From positions 620,001 to 684,000 of the forward strand of contig JAHNUO010000005.1 in NCBI GenBank assembly GCA_019787685.1: a DNA stretch of 64,000 nt, in the 5' to 3' direction. Of this stretch, positions 10,396 through 21,330 are shown piece by piece. Below the pieces are notes generated by a model. That model had not been told where the DNA came from and searched no databases. It saw only the letters and a list, made by a program, of their open reading frames with translations. Made by a program: the position numbers and the translations under genes. Position 1 is the stretch's first letter; each line of letters starts with the position of its first letter. Origin of the DNA: Chiua virens. Lineage: Eukaryota; Basidiomycota; Agaricomycetes; Boletales; Boletaceae.

Positions 10396-12590
10396 GATCA
10401 AATACTCCCCGCCGGTGCCGGAGCTCAGTCTTCGTTCTCGGCGCCAGTATGGATACCATAGAAGGGATGCCTTGATTTCTGTGGGATCGGAGGTATTCCT
10501 TTCAGTGTTCACCTTTCGTTCTAAAACTGCAGATCTTAGTATTGCTCACCACGAATTGCTCAGCTTCGTCGTGGGTAATGATTGTGTTTTAGATTCAATT
10601 TCCTCACATTGGCCAGAGTGATATTCCATGCAAGGGAGTACCAAATTGATATCTTCCCTGCCCTTGTTCAGTCCATCTGCCTCGACGTTGTCCACTACCT
10701 CGCGCTGCACACCGGCAGCGAACACGAATGGCTCTCTGACAACACCGTCGCGCCGGGATAACGTGGCTAAGCAAAACGCGGTGTCGATTTCACTGTTGAT
10801 CCCACCCCCACGTCTGCCTTGAACATTATTCAAGTTTTTTTTTTTTGGAATTCTTGTTTAGTGTCTGGTAAGGCGCGCCTTATGCTGGATAAGTACATGC
10901 GGTTATGAGTATGTATCGTAATGGAAAGTTGGTGTGCTCAATGCATATCGTGATCATTCAAGTTGGAAACCATCTCCCGTACTAGTATGTTGATAAATCA
11001 GTGATTATGAATCAAGGGCCTGGGCGACTCGGAACATTTTCCATGGTAGCTAATATAAACTGGTAACCGGCGCTATTTGGGGTCTTTCCCAAGTCAATCA
11101 GTAAGATGCTGTACAGGAAAGGCATAATTAGGAGAAAATAAGTTTACCGGATGATAGAGCATGCACAACACTGCAGCAAAAGTAAATTTCAACAACTAGT
11201 ACGAACGTGAGCAATTAGTCATATTGTTCTATGCAAAGCACATAGGTGTGTAAACACTGCCCAACTGATATGGGTGTACTATTATCACGGAGACAATCAC
11301 CATGGAAAATATGTGGTAAGAAATATGCCAAGCATTAGCCTATCAACTGTGCATAGCCCATGGATCATTTCGACGCACAATCAACTACGCTGGGCAAAAG
11401 AAGGAATGTCCATCATGACTTTAAGAACACTCAATATTCCGCCTTGAAGTGCTGGTGAACGAAACGAATCACAAACACTTCGAAAGAGGGCTCTCAGCTG
11501 TCAGTGTTTAATGGATACCAGACATGTAGAAAAAGGTATGACAATAAGAGTAGGCCAAATACTATGTATGTCCACGAGTACGCAAGGTTAGCAAATTCGT
11601 TGGTCATTGTTATCTAACGAAATAGAACTTACCTTTGGAGTATCAGATCTCAGGCTGATATTCCAAGTATCCAACCTACCAAGGAAACTGAATCCGGTGG
11701 ACACTCTGAATCGAAGTCAACGTTCATTGTATGCAAAGAACATCCGTAAACCCACACTGAATTATATAGTCCGCAATAATAAACCTAGGAGGGTCTTGCT
11801 AGAGAACGTATTAACGGAATTGACTGTGTACTCGCCGGAATATATGTTAATTGATCCAGAAAAAACATGCATGCATGATGATAGAGAGCATGTGAGTTGT
11901 ACTTCTTTCTGAAAGGCGAGCCTCGCCCTTCCGAAAGAGGTGCAATCCACCAGTTCCCGACTCGGAGGACTGACAAGACATGGGATAAGTTCGTGCCTTA
12001 CATCTAATAGGACGGAACACACTACCATAGTCGTATGCACCACTGCAGCAGCGAACATAGAAACTGCTAGGAATAAATATGAACGAGCGTAGGAGACACA
12101 TACTAGTTATTCTGCCAAGCAGGGAGAACAGACTGTAGAGATTCGGAGGAGGATCTTGGGACAATCCAAAAGGCAACAGGTATGTAGGAAGAAGGCAGTC
12201 TGATGAATTTGTAGGGTTCATGTAATTGTTGCGTGTCCACGCATCTTACAATGGGTGTTCTACTTCCGCGGCACTTGGCAAGCATATTTAAACCGCGACC
12301 TTGATCATCTCTGGGCCGTTACGACTCCCAGTGATCCGTCGGCTTGAACGGGACTCTGACGATTACTATATCACAGCATACACGGACTAAGGGAGGCCGA
12401 GGTCCGATCTACACCAGCGGTGATGTAGGGCCTCATAGTATAATACCGCTTCAGTGCAACAAGGTGTTGAAGTGAGTGCCAGGCCACCCTCGTAAGAATA
12501 GGTTCCCGGTTCGACTTGAAGAAATCACCAACATCGAACAACGAGAACTTGAAAGCGATCAGCATTTACACACTGTAGAGATATCAACCG
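10396..12590. other. Gene-poor intergenic region
   Basis: 10400-10800 has short protein-like stretches that may be lost exons of the gene upstream. From 10830 on the sequence is richer in A/T and has only scattered short frames on both strands (about 11600-11910 plus and 11850-12220 minus), with no motif I recognise. It contains the 3' flank of the minus-strand HET gene. Confidence 0.4.
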
Positions 12591-14686
12591 TTACGCCCGA
12601 TGCAATAAACATACGACCTCGGTGGGCAACAACTCCCTTTCCCTAAATCGCACGCCCAATGCACCCGGCCTCGCCACGCGCACCCACCCCCTCCCCCGCC
12701 GGTCCCGTTCCAACACCAAACACAAATGCTGCCGTCCCGCGTGCAGAGCCGCATACCCAGGCGGACCAGCCCGTGCGTCATAATCAACGACACCCAGTGC
12801 ATACTCCCGTCCCCGTCCCGCTTGCATCTCACGCTCCCGGGGGTCTTCACGGTGATCGTGGTCGTACGACCGCGAGGACCCGTACGCGTTCTGGACGACG
12901 GAGAAAAGAGAGACGTATATCTGGATCGATTCCTGAGCTGTTGCGAGCGCGGGCGTGAGGAGCATCCGCGCCATATGGATGTCCGTCTGTTCGAGAAGTT
13001 CACAGTAAGCGGGAACGAGAACGAGCCTGACTTGAAGACCTAGCTTGGTCAGCTCGTACGCGGGATCACCGAGTGTGGTAGATGGCAAAACAAGGTCACT
13101 TTGGGAGGTCTGAGGGGCGTAGCACTGTGGAGAGGAAGGTAGGGCCAGGGACCATTGCGAAGGTTTGCCGCCCCATGCAAACAAGTCCGGTTCGGTACAT
13201 TGCTCCGCAATCGTGCTCATGAGCTTGTAAAACGCGCGAGCCCCCTCACCGTACGCGATCGGCATGATGACATCGAAGAGGCCCAAAAGGGAGTACGCCA
13301 TGTCTTCGGTCTTAGACGTGGTGCGTTTTGATGCCCATCTCATCTTCTCGGCCACTCTGGTGCAACTTGGGACAAAATTTCGAATGTCGGTTTCAGGAAT
13401 ACCTGTCACTCTGGTGATAGTAGCGATGGCTGACTCGTTTTCCTTGTCGTTAACGCGCTGTTCGTCACGATCACGGTTGTCCTTTACTGTGCGTTCTTCC
13501 CTTCGTCCTTCTACGGGGACAGGACAGATCGGTGACCAGTCCTTGCCATAAAATCGAATTTTGCGCGGAAGTAACAGCTCTTGCAAAGTCCAGAGTCTCG
13601 TGAACCAAGGCTCTGACACGAAGTCTTCCAGGACGGCCGAATCCCCAAGATGAGCGATACATACAACCGCCTCCGAGTACCAGAGGCCCATCGATAAGAT
13701 GGCTTCTTCCAACTCTGTGCTGCTCTCCTTATTGATGCAACACGTGTCTGCCCAGACGTACTCGCAACCGTACTCCGATCGGGCTTTCTCACAGAATTTG
13801 ACAAGTTTTTGATATCCGGCCCCATTCGGGGGAGACCTCCTGCTGACTTGAAATCTCTTGTTAGGTAGGTCGTAAAATTGAACTTCGCCGATTCCCCATC
13901 GATGGGAAAAGACGGCGAAGCTAATCATCGACCGGATGTGTTCCGTCTTTGCGGGAGATGTTAGCATTCCGGAAGAGCACGGGAAACACCACGAACTCAC
14001 GAACGGTGCGAGCACTTCGGGATCTGTCACGGAGATGCCTAATTTTCTGGCCTCCTCATCTTGTTCAAGCACAAGTGTCGCGAGATGCGAATCCGAAAGG
14101 GACTCGATCCGTGGCTTGAACGTCTCCCAAATCTCATTCCGCGTAACAAGGGTCATATCGGCAATGCGCAGAAGATGAGTTGGAACGGTGTTAAAGACGT
14201 ATGTCTCGAACGTGGTCTGGATGCGTTGGCGTGCCAACGTCTCTCGTTCACTGAGGCTGAGTTGAGGGATGGAGGGGGCTGTTGGAAGGGGGGTAGCGTG
14301 ACGCCGCCCCGGAGGGGAGGTAGACTTGCTTCGAATCCCTGCTCGCGGAGCTGCTTCTCCCACGACGGGTGCGCTGGCGTACTCCGTATTCTGACCCGTT
14401 ACTCGTCGTTGTAGAGGTCTGACGCCTCGGAAGCTGGGCTGCGACTGTCAGGACTGGGACCAGAGGTCACCCGACTGTCCCAATCGTCACGATGTCTGTG
14501 ATAAACGTGGAATGAACCGGTATCTTGGGGGATATGATTTTGACGGCGCCTAGATGAACCATTCAAGTTGGTCTGCTGTGGTGGGGGAGGGCGGGAATAG
14601 GTATTACTAGGGTTGTAGTAGGCGTCGTCGTCATCGGGGTAATCATTCCTCGTAGGGGCTCTGCTTGGACTCCAGTGGTGAAACAT
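12591..14686 (-). CDS. HET-domain (heterokaryon incompatibility) protein
   Basis: Exon 1 (14686-14471, starting MFHHWSPSRAPTRNDYPDDD) joins the main exon across an 80-bp intron (14470-14391). A second 54-bp intron at 14000-13947 is in frame (GTGAGT donor, GCTAAC branch), giving about 653 residues. The HET domain is clear: FAVFSHRWG, then YVWADTCCINKESSTELEEA, MGLWYSEAVVCIAHLGD and EPWFTRLWTLQELLLPRKIR. The post-domain signature of basidiomycete HET proteins follows: SKTEDMAYSLLGLFDVIMPI and YGEGARAFYKLM. The N-terminus is a low-complexity Pro/Arg/Asn region. HET proteins in ascomycetes trigger cell death after non-self fusion; in basidiomycetes the role is less defined. The last 60 or so residues are Arg-rich, and the exact C-terminus is less secure. 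It is divergently arranged with the FAD oxidoreductase at 15060. Confidence 0.85.
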
Positions 14687-15059
14687 GGATGAGATGGTGG
14701 TGAAAGTGAGAGTGCCCCATGCCCTCAGTCTGGCGTGTTAATCGATGGGGGCGTGGCCAGCTCGTGTTCATTTTGTTCAACGTCCGACATACCTGCTAGT
14801 GTCGTCCCTGGATATTGCAGTGGAATGACAACAGTACGACCCCAACTATTCCTAGATGAGCGAGCTTGTACGTATCATTGCTGCCCGAGGTCTGGCAGGA
14901 GTTCCATTTGACAAACAAATGTCAATAATGTACTCGAAGCGAGAAAGCCTCCGACTAGGGTCACGGAGAACTGAGGCAGGTAAAGTTGCGTCTTATGATT
15001 ACCACCATGCCTTAGTCTTATCTCTTGACACAGCTTGCGCATGTCCGTATCACTTGACA
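14687..15059. promoter_or_regulatory. Shared divergent promoter region (HET gene / FAD oxidoreductase)
   Basis: The 373 bp between the HET start at 14686 (minus) and the oxidoreductase start at 15060 (plus) must hold both promoters. No clear TATA box. An ATG at 14856 is in frame with the oxidoreductase but would add a long extension with no family resemblance, so I assign this stretch to the regulatory region. Confidence 0.45.
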
Positions 15060-16816
15060 ATGGGCAACATCATTTCACTCGTTCGCCAAGCTCTCGCCGA
15101 ACTGCTTGACAGCGCGCGCACGTTTCGAACATTGAAGGAACGCATCGACGCGGAACCAGGTTTACCTGTCGAGAACCCGACCCGTTCGTTATGGATGTTT
15201 CCTCCGTCTCCAATCGCAACATATTGTTCCGAACTACCACAGTATGCAGACGTCGTCATCATCGGGTCAGGGATCACTGGCACTTCTTTCGCAAAGACAT
15301 TGTTAGAACGCGCAAATGCCGAAGGAAAGGCCCCGGTGCTGCTCATGCTCGAAGCGAGGGATGCTTGTTCAGGCGCGACAGGAAGGTGCGTCCTATCTAC
15401 AATGACGATGGATTGTCCCAGAAGCGGCACTATTACACAGGAACGGTGGCCATATCTCACCGCCACTCTACCACGATTATACCCTCCTGCGAGACGACCA
15501 TGGGGATGCTATGGCGGCAAAGATCATCAAGTTCCGTCTCAGTCATCTTGACGAATTCAGGCGTGCAGCAGAGGAGGAAGGCGTGATGGAAGAGTCGCAG
15601 TGGCGTCAGGTAGAGTCGGTCGATGCGTTTTTCGATCAAGAACTGTTTACGAAAGCGAAAGCGAAAGTGCAAGCTTATCAGCAAGCCTTGCCATTCGAAG
15701 CATCACATCATCAAGTGTACGAATCTGCGGATGCGACACAGGTATGATGCAACCATCTGAGTAAGGAGCACTCGATGACGCCATGTGCAGAAGTACAAGC
15801 TTGCATCTGACGCCGTTGGGTGTGTTGTGTCGGGGGCTGGCGCCATGCACCCATACAAATTTGTAACGGGTATCCTCTCAAACCTTTTGTCACGGTACCC
15901 GGAAAAGTGCGTGGTTCAGAAATGGGCTGATGCTGAGCTGAAGTGAACTACTGATAGTTTCTTGCTATGCACCAATACACCATGTACCTCAATCGAGGCA
16001 CCTTCGATATCAGAGCCCCTGTATACCGTCCTCACGTCAAAAGGTGCCGTGAAGGTACCTCATGTCATCCATGCTACCAATGGCTGGTCGTCCCACTTGT
16101 TGAAGCCAATGCGAGGAAAGATAATCCCGTTCCGTGGAAACATGACCGCGCAACGCCCAGGACAATCCATGCCAACGGAAAGTCTCCAGAGGTCGTTTGT
16201 CTTCCATGAAATACCGGTCGGTTATGACTACCTCACGCAGCTACCGAATGGCGAAAATGAACTTATGTTCGGAGGAGGATTCTCACAAGAAGGCCACGAA
16301 GGGTATGAAGCAGTTGCAAACTCGAACGACAGCACATACAGTAAACGTATCTGTGGACATCTTGGGGGTATCCTGCCTAGGTACTTTGGCGAGGACAACT
16401 GGGGGCGGGAGGGACAACCCCTTGAGGGAGGGGTAAGCAACGAGTGGGCCAAGGGGAGGGTGAAGGCAACGTGGAGTGGGATTCTCGGCATTTCCGCAGA
16501 CTTGACGCCATGGGTGGGTCGCTTAGCCCCCGTAATATCCGGACGACCAGCTCCCTTGAATGCGAATGCGTCGTCAGAGAATGGTGCAGACAAGTCATTC
16601 ACTTCTGCGGCCCCTGGAGAATGGATTGCGGCTGGGTACTCTGGCGAAGGGATGGTTCATGCATGGATGTGTGGCAAGGCACTTGCAGAAATGGTCTTGG
16701 GAAGAGAACATCAGGCAAACCTTGCAGAATGGTTCCCTGACATTATGCGGGTCAGCACGCAGAGGTGGAAAAAGGCAAGACCCGAGGTCTTACTTGAGCT
16801 TATTAGCAGAGATTGA
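15060..16816 (+). CDS. FAD-dependent oxidoreductase, DAO family
   Basis: Four exons, 15060-15385, 15441-15741, 15791-15906 and 15958-16816, give 533 residues. After MGNIISLVRQALAELLDS comes the dinucleotide-binding turn ADVVIIGSGITGTSFAKTLL (GxGxxG), then ARDACSGATGRNGGH, a typical FAD-contacting motif of the DAO (D-amino-acid oxidase/glycine oxidase) superfamily. The C-terminal half has the closing FAD motif AAGYSGEGMVHAWMCGKALA. There is no signal peptide, so a cytosolic enzyme is likely; the substrate, probably an amine or amino acid, is unknown. A damaged relative of its 3' half lies at about 18950-19560, next to the second UPF0014 gene. The active gene therefore belongs to a duplicated segment, and it is followed 211 bp downstream by the first UPF0014 gene on the same strand. 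Confidence 0.85.
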
Positions 16817-18330
16817 TGGCTATAAATTGACTTGATCCGAATCTCCCGACCTTATGACTTACACGAGCACAACTCACCATCATGTGGATTGAAAATAGCA
16901 ACGACATGATAGGTTGACTATTGATTGACGCTCTGCGCGGTGCGAGATGGCCCAAACTTAAACCGTTGTCACAGCTTGAATATATTCTCAGAGTTTTTCC
17001 CAACCAAACTCCTCTCGCTTCAAACCCATGGACGCACCGACACCCGGAGACACAACTAACCTCACCTGGGCCAACGTTGGCCTCGGCCTCGCTTTCATCC
17101 TCTTCAATGCCTTCCTATCCAACGTCCTTCATCTCGGTGTCGGCAGTTCGCTGGTCGTCTCCGCATTCCGTTGCATCGTGCAACTTGCTATCATGGGTTT
17201 GGTCCTACAAAGAGTGTTTGAGACCAATAACCCATGGGCTGTCGGAGTCATTGCATGTACGTCTCTCCACCATTCGACGCTTCGTACAAGTTATGGCTCA
17301 TATACCGCACCTGTGAACGCATTGTGTGACAGTCGTATTGAATTTCTTGGGCACGTTTGAAGCTGGTTCGTCCCCGCTGCATCGACGTCGTCTGTTTGTC
17401 ATGGATTAATGCGCGTTCGTAGTCGCAAACAAGTCGAAAAGACGCTATGATAACATGGTGCGCTCATATTCGTCATTCATGTCACTCGGAATCATATTCA
17501 CTCAGACCACGTGTAGTTTTCTTCTGTCCTTGTGTCTATGCTGGGCTCAACGGTACCCGTCTCGATCATCGGTGCTCGATACGCCATGTCTGTGGACCCA
17601 TTCTGGACACCGGCGCAGTACAGTACGCCTATTCCCGCATGCTTTTCAGTGGGAAAGTCAGATTGACGTTGCCTTGGCAAGTTCCCATGATGGGCATGCT
17701 CTGCGGGAACACAGTCTCCGGTATAGTGGTGGCGGTCGCCTATGTCTTAAAAGAGTTATAGTATGTATTCACATCATGTCCCTGTCGACAGTATCTAACG
17801 ATCACACTCCAGCGATAACCGCGATAAAGTAGAAACCTATCTTGCTTTCGGTGCTTCTCGCTTTGAAGCTTGCTTGCCGATCGCGCGTGATGCTCTCCGC
17901 CTCGCACTTGCCCCTACCATCAGTCAAATGAGGTCCGTCTTGTTTACCCTCGTGAGATCCATGTACTCAACCGTGTTTACGTGCACGCAGCGTCATCGGT
18001 ATGATTTCTATACCCGGCATGATGACGGGTGCCATCCTCGGAGGTTCTTCCGTAGAACAAGCTGCAAAATTACAAATGATCATCATGTTCATGATCTCCG
18101 CATCGACGGCCCTCGCTGCGATCGCCACGACCGTCGTCACCCTCTCCGTCGTCGTCGATAACGAGCACCGTGTCCGGCCGGATCGTGTCGATGTCAAGGA
18201 ACACGTCATTTGGCGAGGGGGGAATTGGGTGTTTGCGCAAATTGTCGGTGTGGTCAAGAATCTGGTGTGTTGTTGTCGACGAAAAAAGGAGCAAGTTGCA
18301 AATGGCCACGGGGAACGACTACTTGAATGA
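16200..18330 (+). repeat. Segmental duplication, copy 1 (oxidoreductase 3' half plus UPF0014 gene)
   Basis: This stretch pairs with about 18950-21042 at an offset of roughly 2.7-2.8 kb in the same orientation. The UPF0014 exons match closely, while the introns differ in sequence and length. Short blocks of the oxidoreductase also match, such as CTCACGCAGCTA near 16232 and 19060. The outer limits are approximate. Confidence 0.7.
17028..18330 (+). CDS. UPF0014 family membrane protein (FetB/ALS3-like), copy 1
   Basis: Starts MDAPTPGDTTNLTWANVGLG. Multiple hydrophobic segments follow: GLAFILFNAFLSNVLHLGVG, AFRCIVQLAIMGLVLQRVF, VSMLGSTVPVSIIGARYAMS and VVAVAYVLKEL. The family core is GMMTGAILGGSSVEQAAKLQ plus a last hydrophobic stretch, and a basic Cys-rich tail ends at 18330. 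About six introns; for example, the exon after 17252 resumes VLNFLGTFEA and a later one VANKSKRRYDNM. UPF0014 proteins include bacterial FetB, the permease half of an iron-export ABC system, and plant ALS3/STAR2, which pairs with a separate ATPase. No ATPase domain is present here, so a partner encoded elsewhere would be expected if it works the same way. Reading frames look intact. Confidence 0.85.
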
Positions 18331-18949
18331 TGGAGCTGGTACCCGAACCGCTTTAAGTGGAATATACACTCGCATGCTCATACTTATCAGGTGGAAATAG
18401 ATCTACATTGAGCTCGGGATGGATGAACACGTCGGGTGTAAGTGCGTGGCTTTGGTCGTACTGAGATACTAGTAAACTACGTGGAGAACGTGAGCCAGTT
18501 TCTGGGTTTTGGCTCGTGATGTGAGCCTTATGCAGTGTCTTTCCAATCCAGATGGTGAGCAAGGATGATTATCTACGAGGCCATTCATGAAGTAGATGCT
18601 CTTAGGTTGAAACGTTCCACTCGACGATTTGTTTCACGAAGCGGACTTGTCGTGTGACCGTTACAGAGTCAACACTGGCGGTTTGGAACACAGTGACTCT
18701 TCGCGAACGTGTTAGAGGAAGATCGGATCGAGTCGCGCCATGTTCGTCCTGATGAGCATTGGCAGTAAAAGACAACAACCACACACCAACAATGTGACTC
18801 GAGTCTCCCAGTGTGTCATCGTCACCTTTTACTGTGTCCATTAAATTAACAAGGCTCGGACTAGGGACTGAGTTTTTCACGGAGTCCTAAAACTGAAAGC
18901 AACGTTGAGCGCTGAAACACAAAGAACCAGTGACATCACGATACAGATC
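18331..18949. other. Spacer between duplicated segments
   Basis: About 600 bp after UPF0014 copy 1 with no supported gene. It holds the 3' flank of copy 1 and probably the duplication junction. Minus-strand open frames of 70-92 codons here have no motif. Confidence 0.4.
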
Positions 18950-19560
18950 GATTCCGGTACTTTCTCCTGCTGCCACTGACAATCGAGGGACGTTCGACAG
19001 ACTGCACCAACTTGCCAAGGTCGTTGGACTTCCGCAAAGCACCTGTTGGCTCGATATCTCACGCAGCTATCGAACGGCGAAAAAAATGATTTATACTCGG
19101 AAAGGATTCAAACCAGGAGGGAAAGAGCGATTCAACAATCACGGCTCACGGGCAACAGCACGTATGCTAATCGCGTCTAGTGATTTTGGAGGCATAATCC
19201 GAGATAGGATGATTGAGGGACAACTGCGAGTGGTTCAAGAGACACGGCCTTGACTGGGATTTCCGACCTCCCCCGGACTTGCTTCCTTGATTTAGCCGGA
19301 CGTTTGGCTCACTCAAATCCAGTTCAAGGGGAACTCGTCAGAACAAGGTGCAGTCAAGGCATTCAACTGTGCGACTCCTGGAGGATGGATGGTAGCTGGG
19401 TACTATGAAGAGGGGATAGTCCACGCATGATATGTGGTAAGGCTGTCGCAGAAAAGATTCTGGGAATAGAGTGCTTGCAGAACGGTTCCCCGATCATATC
19501 TTCCTGACCAACATGGATACAAGACGCCGAACAAGGTAAAACTCAAGGTAATACTTCATT
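18950..19560 (+). pseudogene. Decayed FAD-dependent oxidoreductase (DAO family), 3' part
   Basis: Blocks of this stretch match the C-terminal half of the oxidoreductase at 15060-16816, out of frame and with stops. Around 19055-19080 the DNA for LTQLPNGEN is recognisable. Around 19370-19430 it recalls the closing FAD motif (GGWMVAGYYEEGIVHA), with a stop at the position of the following Trp/Met, and then GKAVAEKILG. The stretch around 19480-19540 matches the WFPD...TQRWKKA end. The 5' half, including the GxGxxG turn, is absent. It sits about 140 bp upstream of UPF0014 copy 2, mirroring the intact arrangement. It is clearly a dead duplicate. Confidence 0.75.
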
Positions 19561-19702
19561 CCATGAGTAAAGAGCGCCACAAAGACACCGTAACCTACTC
19601 CCAATTCGATCTAGCACGTTCGCTCAGGCTCCGTCTCGTGCCAGCTTGCAGCGAGTCATCGGAGCTGTGCATTTTCAGACCTTTCCCTCAACCGATCTAA
19701 CC

Positions 19703-21042
19703 ATGGATGCGTCGACATTCCAAGACACAACCACCCTGAACTGGGCCAACGTTGGCCTCGGTCTCACTTTCATCTTCTTCGATGCCATCATCTCCACCGT
19801 ACTCCACCTCGGCGTCGGCGGTGCGCTCCTCACCTCCGCATTCCGTTGTATCTTGCAGCTCTTTATCATGGGTTTGATCCTACAAAGGGTGTTTGAAACC
19901 GACAATCCTTGGGCTGTCGGAGCCATCGCTTGTGCGCTCTCTCCATTAACGTTTGCACACATATTGATCGTCGAACTCACCGTGCGACAGTCGTGTTGAA
20001 TTTCTTGGGTACGTTTGAGGCCGGTTCGTCCCCATCGCTTCAGTATCATCTTATCACCATGAATTTATATACATCCCTAGTCGCAAATAAGTCGAAGAAA
20101 CGCTACAATAACATGGTATGTTCATGTCCTTCGTCCATACCGTTCGAGTCGTATTCATGTCCATTTCTTTAGTTTACTTCGGTCCTGGTGTCCATGCTGG
20201 GCTCGACGATACCAGTCTCGATCATCGGTGCTCGATATGCCATGGTTGTGAACCCATTTTGGACGCCATCACAGTACAGTGTGTCGACCGTCGCGCCCAT
20301 CTTAGTGGATAACGTGGACTGATACCGCCTCTCATAGTTCCTGTGGTAGGAATGCTTTGCGGGACCACAGTCTCCGGCATAGTTGTCGCGGTCAACTATC
20401 TCTTGAAAGAATTGCAGTGTGTACCCCATCCATCCATCTCTTATCTCTTACTCTTGACAGTGTCTGACGATCACGTTCCAGCGACAACCGCGATAAAGTC
20501 GAAACCTATCTTGCTTTCGGTGCTTCCCGATTCGAGGCATGCTTACCGATCACACGCGATGCCCTCCGCCTCGCGCTCACCCCTGTCATCAATCAAATGA
20601 GGTCCGTCTTTATTTACCCTTCCGTTCTACCTTATCGCCGTGCTCAATATTCATTTACCCCACGTGCGTTTGCAAACGCAGCATCATTGGCATGATATCT
20701 ACACCCGGCATGATGACGGGTGCCATCCTCGGAGGTTCGTCCGTAGAACAAGCTGCGAAACTGCAAATGATCATCATGTTCATGATTTCTGCGTCGACGG
20801 CCCTCGCTGCGATCGCCACCACGATCGCCACCCTGTTTGTCGTCGTCGATAGCGAGCACCGTGTCCGGCCGGATCGTGTCGACGTCAAGGAACACGTCAT
20901 CTGGCGAGGGCGGAATCGGGTGTTTGCGCAGATCGTCCGTGAGGTCAAGGCTCTCGTGGGGACCTGTTGGTGGCGAAAACAGGACCAGAGTGCGGATGAC
21001 CATGGGGAGCAACTTGAGCTTATCAGGTCGGAACGAAACTAG
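19703..21042 (+). CDS. UPF0014 family membrane protein (FetB/ALS3-like), copy 2
   Basis: Paralogue of the gene at 17028-18330 with the same intron positions. Starts MDASTFQDTTTLNWANVGLG; later exons read VLNFLGTFEA, VANKSKKRYNNM, SVLVSMLGSTIPVSIIGARY, PVVGMLCGTTVSGIVVAVNY and RDKVETYLAFGASRFEACLP. The family core GMMTGAILGGSSVEQAAKLQ is unchanged from copy 1. The C-terminal tail after REVKALV differs (WWRKQDQSADDHGEQLE), so the two proteins differ mainly at their cytosolic ends. An upstream ATG-like start at 19646 is in frame but does not resemble the copy 1 N-terminus, so 19703 was chosen. The frame appears intact; the transported substrate is unknown. Confidence 0.85.
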
Positions 21043-21330
21043 TCGTACTGGAGATGTATATTTGTCACTATGGGTTCGGAAACTACGCAGTGTATATCAG
21101 CAGTGTATATCAGTACGAAACAATGTCACCGTCATTTTGAGTCCAGGAGGGCAATGACAAAGTAGAGTGGCTGATTCCTTGGAGTTCATAATGGCACTAC
21201 TGCATCATTGACGTATAGCTGTAACGTCTCCCGGTCTCTCGAGTCAGCGTGTATTGAACAATTCATCCAATTTGACGATAAAAATGAGATAATTCTATAA
21301 GTATATATTATCACAACCTGCTCCTCAAAG
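21043..21330. other. Convergent intergenic region
   Basis: A 288-bp gap between the ends of UPF0014 copy 2 (plus) and ALG12 (minus). A/T-rich near 21280-21310, compatible with two 3' UTRs. Nothing else seen. Confidence 0.5.

Larger units (their letters stand above)
18950..21042 (+). repeat. Segmental duplication, copy 2 (dead oxidoreductase plus UPF0014 gene)
   Basis: Partner of about 16200-18330. Gene order and strand are kept, and the exon structure of the UPF0014 gene is the same. Intron sequences have drifted and the oxidoreductase half has been lost to mutation, so the event is not very recent. Confidence 0.7.

Noticed and set aside
12500..12520. GGTTCGACTT, tRNA B-box-like
   Set aside because: It does not fit the consensus at the last position and no cloverleaf can be drawn around it.
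14856..15059. Upstream ATG extending the FAD oxidoreductase by 68 residues
   Set aside because: The extension has no family resemblance, and the start at 15060 gives a usual N-terminus.
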